Below are positions 59,580-64,000 of a stretch of 64,000 nt of DNA, in pieces. The translations under genes were made by a program, and so were the position numbers. Position 1 is the first letter of the stretch, and every line of letters starts with the position of its first letter. Source of the stretch: Crocinitomicaceae bacterium (GTDB lineage Bacteria; Bacteroidota; Bacteroidia; Flavobacteriales_D; Crocinitomicaceae); assembly GCA_021325675.1 (NCBI GenBank), contig JAJTCM010000006.1, positions 62,001 through 126,000 of the forward strand, given 5' to 3'. Below the pieces are notes generated by a model, which was not told the DNA's origin, ran no database searches, and saw only the letters and a list, made by a program, of their open reading frames with translations.

Positions 59580-61196
59580 ATGGCGTATATTTCGCTGCAA
59601 TCCCTGAAACGCTTTCTCGGTATCCCGGGGGAAGAAGCATTTTTCACGGACAAAGACAGCGTTTACCGGACCATTGAAAGCCAATACGCGGCCAATAACA
59701 TCTTTACCGAAGGCAAAAAAAGCTTTTCACAAGTTGAATTGGTGCAGATGGTTTCGCAGCTGAAAGACGAAGTCATCATCGTGTTTGACCAATGGATTAA
59801 CAGCTCGCCGGGCTTGTCTAAATTGCTCCTTGAAGAAACGCTCACGCGCAATGATTTTGGCGACAAACTGGACCAGCATTTGCTTTTCCCGGCGTTCAAG
59901 CGTTTTATCACGCCTTTCCTTGTTCCGGAGCTGAAGCGCTTCCTGGACCAAAACACCGGCAAACACCAGTTCAATGCGGCTTCCTATCTTCCGTTAATGG
60001 ACGAACAGGGACAATTTATCATCCAGGACCAGCTTCTGCGGCAGTTTAGCAGCGACTGGCAGTTATTGCAAAACGAGCTCGAAACAGTCAGCTCCGAAGC
60101 GGATTTCAACGAAAAAATCAAGCGTTTTTACCTGCCTGAACACATCGGGCTTTTCAATTTCTTCACCAAACCGTTTTATGCGCATAAAGTGAAATTTGTT
60201 GAAAACAGCATCGAATTGTTCCGTCACCCGATGGCAACTGCGCCGGTTGTGCTTTGGATCACCAAACAACTGCAAAACCTGGAGCTCAACCCGGAGCATA
60301 AGGAAAAAGTCAGCATGGTGCACCGCTCGGTTTTACAGGGCGACCAAAGCTATTTTACAGCCAAACCGCGTGTACAGGCAAACTGGAGTTTCAAAAAAAC
60401 GGCAGGGATCCTGGCTGTGCTCGCGCTTGTCGGGTTTTCCATATTTTATCTGGTCAATTATGCCGGGAAAGTAAGCCCGCAAGACGACGAAAAAACGGCC
60501 AGCTCCTTTTCGAAGTTTACGCCCGAAGAACGCATGCAGCTTGACTCACTGATCCGGACGATGGAACAGAAAACCGTCGAAAACGAAGATTTTACCGACC
60601 GGCAAAATACAAATTACCTGCACCTGACGCCCGTTCAGGCACAAATCAATTCGCGTGACCCGCTACGCAACAAACTCGCCGAGCAGTACGTGCAGGATTG
60701 TATGAAAGCGTACGATTTGAGTGAAATGAGCCTCATCGACAGCTGCGCGGTTTATCCTGAAAACAAAATTAAAAAGCTCGAAATTTCGCCTTTCACGGCA
60801 CTTTCTGCCATGCCCGGCGATGTTCCCCTTTTGCTCCGCAATGAATCGGATTACCAGGTGCAGATTTTGATTTTTGAAGAGAAAGCAAACGGCGAAGTGT
60901 ACAGTATTTTCGTGCCCGCACAAGACGCTATCAAATGTAAAGTCCGTGAAGGTTACCGCATGGTGCTCGTTCCGGGAAATAACTTAGGAAAAGCCGAACT
61001 GCCGAAACTTTCCGGGGTTTCAAAATTCTACAAACATCATTTTTGCTTCATGGACGGGAATTTCCTGGCGCAGCTTTTCCAGGTCTATGTGATCAAAGAT
61101 ATTCCCCAATCAGAAATTAAAATCCTGCTGAATTCCACTGCTAACCAGCAACTGTATGTCGTTGATTTGTATGAAGCGCTGGAAATTGAAAATTGA
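59580..61196 (+). CDS. Unknown single-span membrane protein in the ctpA operon
   Basis: 538 residues, no motif known to me. The N-terminal 270 residues are helical and soluble, with Trp/Phe-rich parts and frequent hydrophobic heptads (for example LVPELKRFLDQNTG). One membrane segment lies at about 273-294 (ILAVLALVGFSIFYLVNY). The C-terminal 240 residues then face the other side, ending in beta-rich sequence. There is no N-terminal signal, so the orientation is probably N-in with a periplasmic C-terminus. It could be a CtpA partner or substrate; the only basis is the five-base spacing. Confidence 0.75.
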   Translation: MAYISLQSLKRFLGIPGEEAFFTDKDSVYRTIESQYAANNIFTEGKKSFSQVELVQMVSQLKDEVIIVFDQWINSSPGLSKLLLEETLTRNDFGDKLDQHLLFPAFKRFITPFLVPELKRFLDQNTGKHQFNAASYLPLMDEQGQFIIQDQLLRQFSSDWQLLQNELETVSSEADFNEKIKRFYLPEHIGLFNFFTKPFYAHKVKFVENSIELFRHPMATAPVVLWITKQLQNLELNPEHKEKVSMVHRSVLQGDQSYFTAKPRVQANWSFKKTAGILAVLALVGFSIFYLVNYAGKVSPQDDEKTASSFSKFTPEERMQLDSLIRTMEQKTVENEDFTDRQNTNYLHLTPVQAQINSRDPLRNKLAEQYVQDCMKAYDLSEMSLIDSCAVYPENKIKKLEISPFTALSAMPGDVPLLLRNESDYQVQILIFEEKANGEVYSIFVPAQDAIKCKVREGYRMVLVPGNNLGKAELPKLSGVSKFYKHHFCFMDGNFLAQLFQVYVIKDIPQSEIKILLNSTANQQLYVVDLYEALEIEN

Positions 61197-61243
61197 GAAT
61201 GAATAGAAAATAATTCTACATTTTACACTTTCAATTCTACACC

Positions 61244-62194
61244 CTATCCCAGGATTTCCTCCACCCAGGCTTTGCCCCATTCGTCTTTTTCCTGTTCCGA
61301 CCAGATAAGCGGGTAAAAAACACGTTTCTGGAAGCGCGGCGGAAGGTATTTCTGCCAGTTCGTTCCACCGGTTGCCGGGATATCGCTCGGGTCCTGCTGC
61401 AGGTAGCGCACAGCCGATTTGTAATGTGCCAGCGGCCAGTTGATGTTGACGTTCACGTCATTTTGCTTCAAGGCTTTGATTACCTGCGGATTTTGCTGAT
61501 CTTCCCTGCTCAGGCGCAGATACGTTTGCCAGAGGTTTTTCGTGCGGATATTTTCACCGAGACGGATGAATTCTTCGCGGTAATGGTTTTCAAATTCAAC
61601 AAGGGTGAGGGTTTTTTTGCCGGAAGCCAGCTCCGTAGCGCCTTCCTTCCAGTAAATATGCTCAAACATGCTTTCGATATCTTCGTTGCCCGTAAATTTT
61701 TCACGCACGTCTTTGTGCACCAGGTTTACGAAATCCGTAGAATACATTTCAATTTTGCGGTATTGCGCCGATTGGAAACCACTCGCCGGGAGCAGGCTCA
61801 TCCTGAATTTGAGGAACTGTTCTTTTTCCATTCCGAGGATCATGATCTCGAAGCTTTTCGTCAAAGCCTCAAAATAACGGTTGATGCGGGTAACGCGATC
61901 TATGAAAAAAGCTGCTGTAAGGTCCTGTTTTTCGCCTAATTGCTCAAACTCACGTAAAGCAAGCTTGAAATACAATTCGGTGATCTGGTGATACATGATG
62001 AAAATAACTTCATCCGGGAAATCCGTGCGCGGCTTTTGCAGGCTCAGCAAAGTGTCTACCTGGATATAATCCCAGTATTTCACCGTATCCTGGTATAAAA
62101 GGCAGTCGAGGTAAGCGTTAAAATCCTGACCCATCGCCTCGTATTTCTGCTGAATCTTTTCCAGTTTCTCTTTCAATTCAGGTGTAAGCTCCAT
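61244..62194 (-). CDS. Tryptophan 2,3-dioxygenase family protein
   Basis: 316 residues from the ATG at 62194, which lies 14 bases from a good promoter box; the longer frame is rejected. TDO features: FIMYHQITELYFKLALRE, where the His corresponds to the substrate-site His of TDO, GMEKEQFLKFRMSLLPASGFQSAQYR, and PATGGTNWQKYLPP near the C-terminus, the TDO Gly/Thr loop. It opens the indole ring of tryptophan with haem iron and O2 to N-formylkynurenine. Other kynurenine genes are not in the window. Confidence 0.92.
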   Translation of the reverse strand: MELTPELKEKLEKIQQKYEAMGQDFNAYLDCLLYQDTVKYWDYIQVDTLLSLQKPRTDFPDEVIFIMYHQITELYFKLALREFEQLGEKQDLTAAFFIDRVTRINRYFEALTKSFEIMILGMEKEQFLKFRMSLLPASGFQSAQYRKIEMYSTDFVNLVHKDVREKFTGNEDIESMFEHIYWKEGATELASGKKTLTLVEFENHYREEFIRLGENIRTKNLWQTYLRLSREDQQNPQVIKALKQNDVNVNINWPLAHYKSAVRYLQQDPSDIPATGGTNWQKYLPPRFQKRVFYPLIWSEQEKDEWGKAWVEEILG

Positions 62195-62208
62195 GTTGTA
62201 ATTTTCAG

Positions 62209-62239
62209 CAAATGTAAACCCAAAGTTTGGCTTCTCAAA
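62209..62239 (-). promoter_or_regulatory. Promoter of the TDO gene
   Basis: On the minus strand TTTG (62239-62236), 19 bases, then TACATTTG (62216-62209). Both elements match, which supports the start at 62194. Confidence 0.65.
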
Positions 62240-62320
62240 ACCTAAGTCGTTAAATTTTGAACAAGCATACGTTGGCAAAACGCCTGAATTCCAAATTAAT
62301 TTCGTTATTTTGTCTTTGGT

Positions 62321-63085
62321 ATGGAACGAAAGCTATCAGCAGTAATCATTACTTTCAACGAAGAACGCAACATTGCGCGCTGCATCGAATCCGTTTTGCC
62401 GGTGGCCGATGATATCGTTGTGCTCGATTCTTTCTCCACAGACAAAACAGAAGAAATTTGTGCAAAATATAACGTGCATTTCGAACACCGTCCCTGGGCA
62501 GGTTATTCCGCTTCAAAGAATTACGCAAATTCGCTGGCAAAATACGATCTTATCCTTTCGATTGATGCTGACGAAGCCCTAAGCGAAGAGCTTCGAAACT
62601 CCATCCAGGCCTTTAAAAGCGCTGGTCCCGGCATAGCTGGAAAATTCAACCGCCTGACAAATTACTGCGGACATTGGATAAAATACGGTGGCTGGTATCC
62701 CGATGCCAAAATCCGGGTGTTTGACCGCAGCGTGACGCATTGGACAGGAGAAATTCATGAAGAGCTCAGCTTTACGCAGGATACCGAGATTCAACAGCTA
62801 AAAGGGGATTGCCTGCATTACAGCTATTATTCGCAGGAACAGCATTTCCGCCAGCGGGACAAATTCACAACGATTGCCGCGCAGGATTTATTTGAGCATG
62901 GGAAAAAAGCGCCCTGGCATAAACTTATTTTCAGCCCTGTTGTGAAATTCATCCGGGATTATTTCCTGAAATTCGGCTTCCTGGACGGAAAAACGGGTTT
63001 TATTATTGCACGTATTTCAGCCGGGGCAACCTATATGAAATACAAAAAGCTGCGCGACCTGAATAAGGGAAGGTTGACCACATAG
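62321..63085 (+). CDS. Family 2 glycosyltransferase, LPS-core type
   Basis: 254 residues. GT2 fold: LSAVIITFNEERNIARCIES, VVLDSFSTDKTEEI, and the metal-binding DxD as SIDADEAL, then GGWYPDAKIRVFDR and GEIHEELSF. The order resembles WaaE/KdtX-like beta-1,4-glucosyltransferases of LPS core. It probably acts at the inner membrane face on a lipid-linked acceptor. It is divergent from the TDO gene and monocistronic. A -7-like box lies so close to the ATG that the message may be leaderless. Confidence 0.93.
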   Translation: MERKLSAVIITFNEERNIARCIESVLPVADDIVVLDSFSTDKTEEICAKYNVHFEHRPWAGYSASKNYANSLAKYDLILSIDADEALSEELRNSIQAFKSAGPGIAGKFNRLTNYCGHWIKYGGWYPDAKIRVFDRSVTHWTGEIHEELSFTQDTEIQQLKGDCLHYSYYSQEQHFRQRDKFTTIAAQDLFEHGKKAPWHKLIFSPVVKFIRDYFLKFGFLDGKTGFIIARISAGATYMKYKKLRDLNKGRLTT

Positions 63086-63119
63086 ACACATCGGGCAATT
63101 AGATGTATTTTTCTATGTG
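63079..63119. terminator. Hairpin between convergent genes
   Basis: CACATAG (63079-63085) pairs with CTATGTG (63113-63119) and is preceded by TTTTT on the plus strand. It overlaps the stop of the glycosyltransferase gene and may serve both directions. Confidence 0.4.
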
Positions 63120-63145
63120 TACCTACTACACTTACAGTCAATATC

Positions 63146-64000
63146 TTATAAAGCCGTTTCGTAAAATACCAGCGAAAGCGAATAATTTCCGCCTTCAGAC
63201 GGCGTAACCATCAGCACGGCGATCGGAAGCTTTTCGTATCCGCGCTCTTTCCGTTTGGCAAAAATTACGAATTTACCTACATTGTCCGGGATCACCTGCA
63301 TCAATTCTGCAGGGCGGTTAAACGTGAAAACAAACTGATCCCCGAAAGCATCCCGCACAACGTCCGCCATGGTAGCAAAAGCTTCGTTCGCCTTTTCCTC
63401 ATCCGGGCCATTGTAAAACAAGCTGATGAAACGCTGCGGGCTTGAAATCATGGCCGACCCCCCGTAAATATACGACCGGCCTGCTCCCGGAACTTCCATG
63501 TTCGAATCGTACCAGTAAGCCGGATTGAAAAAATCGCCTTCTTCGTGCTCCGTGCCTTTCAGGTTCGTGAATTTATTGGGAACATCGTTGTAAATTTTAT
63601 GCACCGCGTTCGAAAAATCCGTATCCGGCTTAGGTGTTTTAATTTTATAAAAAGCGCCCGGCGTTCCGTTTTCTATACGCATATCCAGCTGGTAAACCCG
63701 GGCTGTCTTGTCAAAATAGGAATAAAGCTCCATCATTGCGCCCGTATACCCGCTTTCGCTCTGGTTCCCGATCTGAACCTTGTTGCTTTCCTCGCCAATT
63801 ACCGGTAAAAAATAAAATTTAGGAAAACATTGCTGGAGCTCCGCGACGAATTTTTCACCGGTTTTGTTCACTTCGTCCATCGTTGCATAGCTTCCGATCC
63901 GGATCCGGCAGCTCGTCCCGAAGCTTTTCTCCATTTTAACGTATTTTACACCCGGAACCTGCACTTTGCTCGGGTAAAGGTCGCGGGTAAAACCGGTTCC
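63146..64000 (-). CDS. Unknown protein, 5' end outside the window
   Basis: The minus-strand frame stays open from the stop at 63146 to the right edge (285 codons shown). The first 12 codons at the edge (TGFTRDLYPSKV) read as coding, so a GTG at 63964 is probably internal. No signal peptide is seen because the start is missing. The visible part has no motif I know: FYFLPVIGEESNKVQIG, PNKFTNLKGTEHEEGDF and PEELMQVIPDNV-like segments (the last reads PAELMQVIPDNVGKFVIFA). It is tentatively a single-domain soluble protein; the function is unknown. Confidence 0.75.
   Translation of the reverse strand, partial: GTGFTRDLYPSKVQVPGVKYVKMEKSFGTSCRIRIGSYATMDEVNKTGEKFVAELQQCFPKFYFLPVIGEESNKVQIGNQSESGYTGAMMELYSYFDKTARVYQLDMRIENGTPGAFYKIKTPKPDTDFSNAVHKIYNDVPNKFTNLKGTEHEEGDFFNPAYWYDSNMEVPGAGRSYIYGGSAMISSPQRFISLFYNGPDEEKANEAFATMADVVRDAFGDQFVFTFNRPAELMQVIPDNVGKFVIFAKRKERGYEKLPIAVLMVTPSEGGNYSLSLVFYETAL

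Noticed and set aside
63146-63964. GTG at 63964 as the start of the last gene
   Set aside because: The frame stays open to the window edge with coding-like sequence, so the true start is probably outside.

Overview
The window comes from the chromosome of a member of Bacteroidota, most likely Flavobacteriales and perhaps a Crocinitomicaceae/Fluviicola-like lineage (the family placement is inference). The evidence is the TAnnTTTG -7 promoter boxes, the near absence of Shine-Dalgarno sites, several secreted proteins with type IX secretion (T9SS) C-terminal domains, a PorP/SprF protein, DUF4476 and DUF6428 proteins, a DnaG without its zinc ligands, and AT-rich palindromic intergenic repeats. It is gene-dense, with no gene-free stretch above 300 bases. 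There is no CRISPR array, prophage or recognisable insertion sequence.

Layout. 1-7358 (minus): a tightly overlapping operon of uridine kinase, a large multi-membrane-segment histidine kinase and an SF1 helicase that runs off the left edge. 7520-13875 (plus): polyprenyl diphosphate synthase, a MORN-type lipoprotein, DNA primase, an MscS channel, a TPR lipoprotein and a membrane protein. 13876-21341 (minus): a very basic small secreted protein, an S9 peptidase, then a five-gene envelope operon (LVIVD lipoprotein, outer membrane protein, T9SS cargo, ECF sigma factor, TM/barrel protein). 21506-25231 (plus): a DUF4476 protein, a VOC protein, a DUF4143 protein with a degenerate P-loop, SSB, tRNA-Asn and a GIY-YIG ORF, followed by a partial duplication of the tRNA/GIY-YIG unit. 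25250-29828: two Na+/H+ antiporters, a SlyD isomerase and an ars cluster without an efflux pump. 29983-35172: three secreted T9SS proteins, including a subtilase. 35234-38839 (minus): ppk1, ribF and an LRR protein. 39050-43227: a large LTD/CotH/TSP3 protein with a type B sorting domain, coupled to PorP/SprF. 43294-50279: YjjG, a membrane protein, Upp, an MsbA-like ABC exporter, a cytoplasmic NMT1-like protein, a glycosyltransferase and HutI. 50474-57467: tRNA-Leu, an ATC-hydrolase-family protein, HigBA, a zinc-free alcohol dehydrogenase family member, a VWA protein, a desaturase and RecO. 57563-64000: dCMP deaminase, CtpA, an unknown membrane protein, tryptophan 2,3-dioxygenase, a family 2 glycosyltransferase and an edge-truncated protein.

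Most genes are housekeeping or envelope functions. The places most worth a second look are the tRNA-Asn/GIY-YIG duplication with its shared tRNA-trailer hairpin, the four exact 54-residue calcium/cysteine repeats of the T9SS type B protein, the pump-less ars cluster with a 41-residue membrane peptide, the apparent ATPase-dead DUF4143 protein, the apparently leaderless promoters, and the udk/kinase/helicase operon with TTG and GTG starts in 4-base overlaps.

Start codons were moved from the longest possible frame to an internal codon wherever a signal peptide, lipobox, family alignment from memory or promoter box argued for it. All family names rest on motif recognition by eye; no database search was run.
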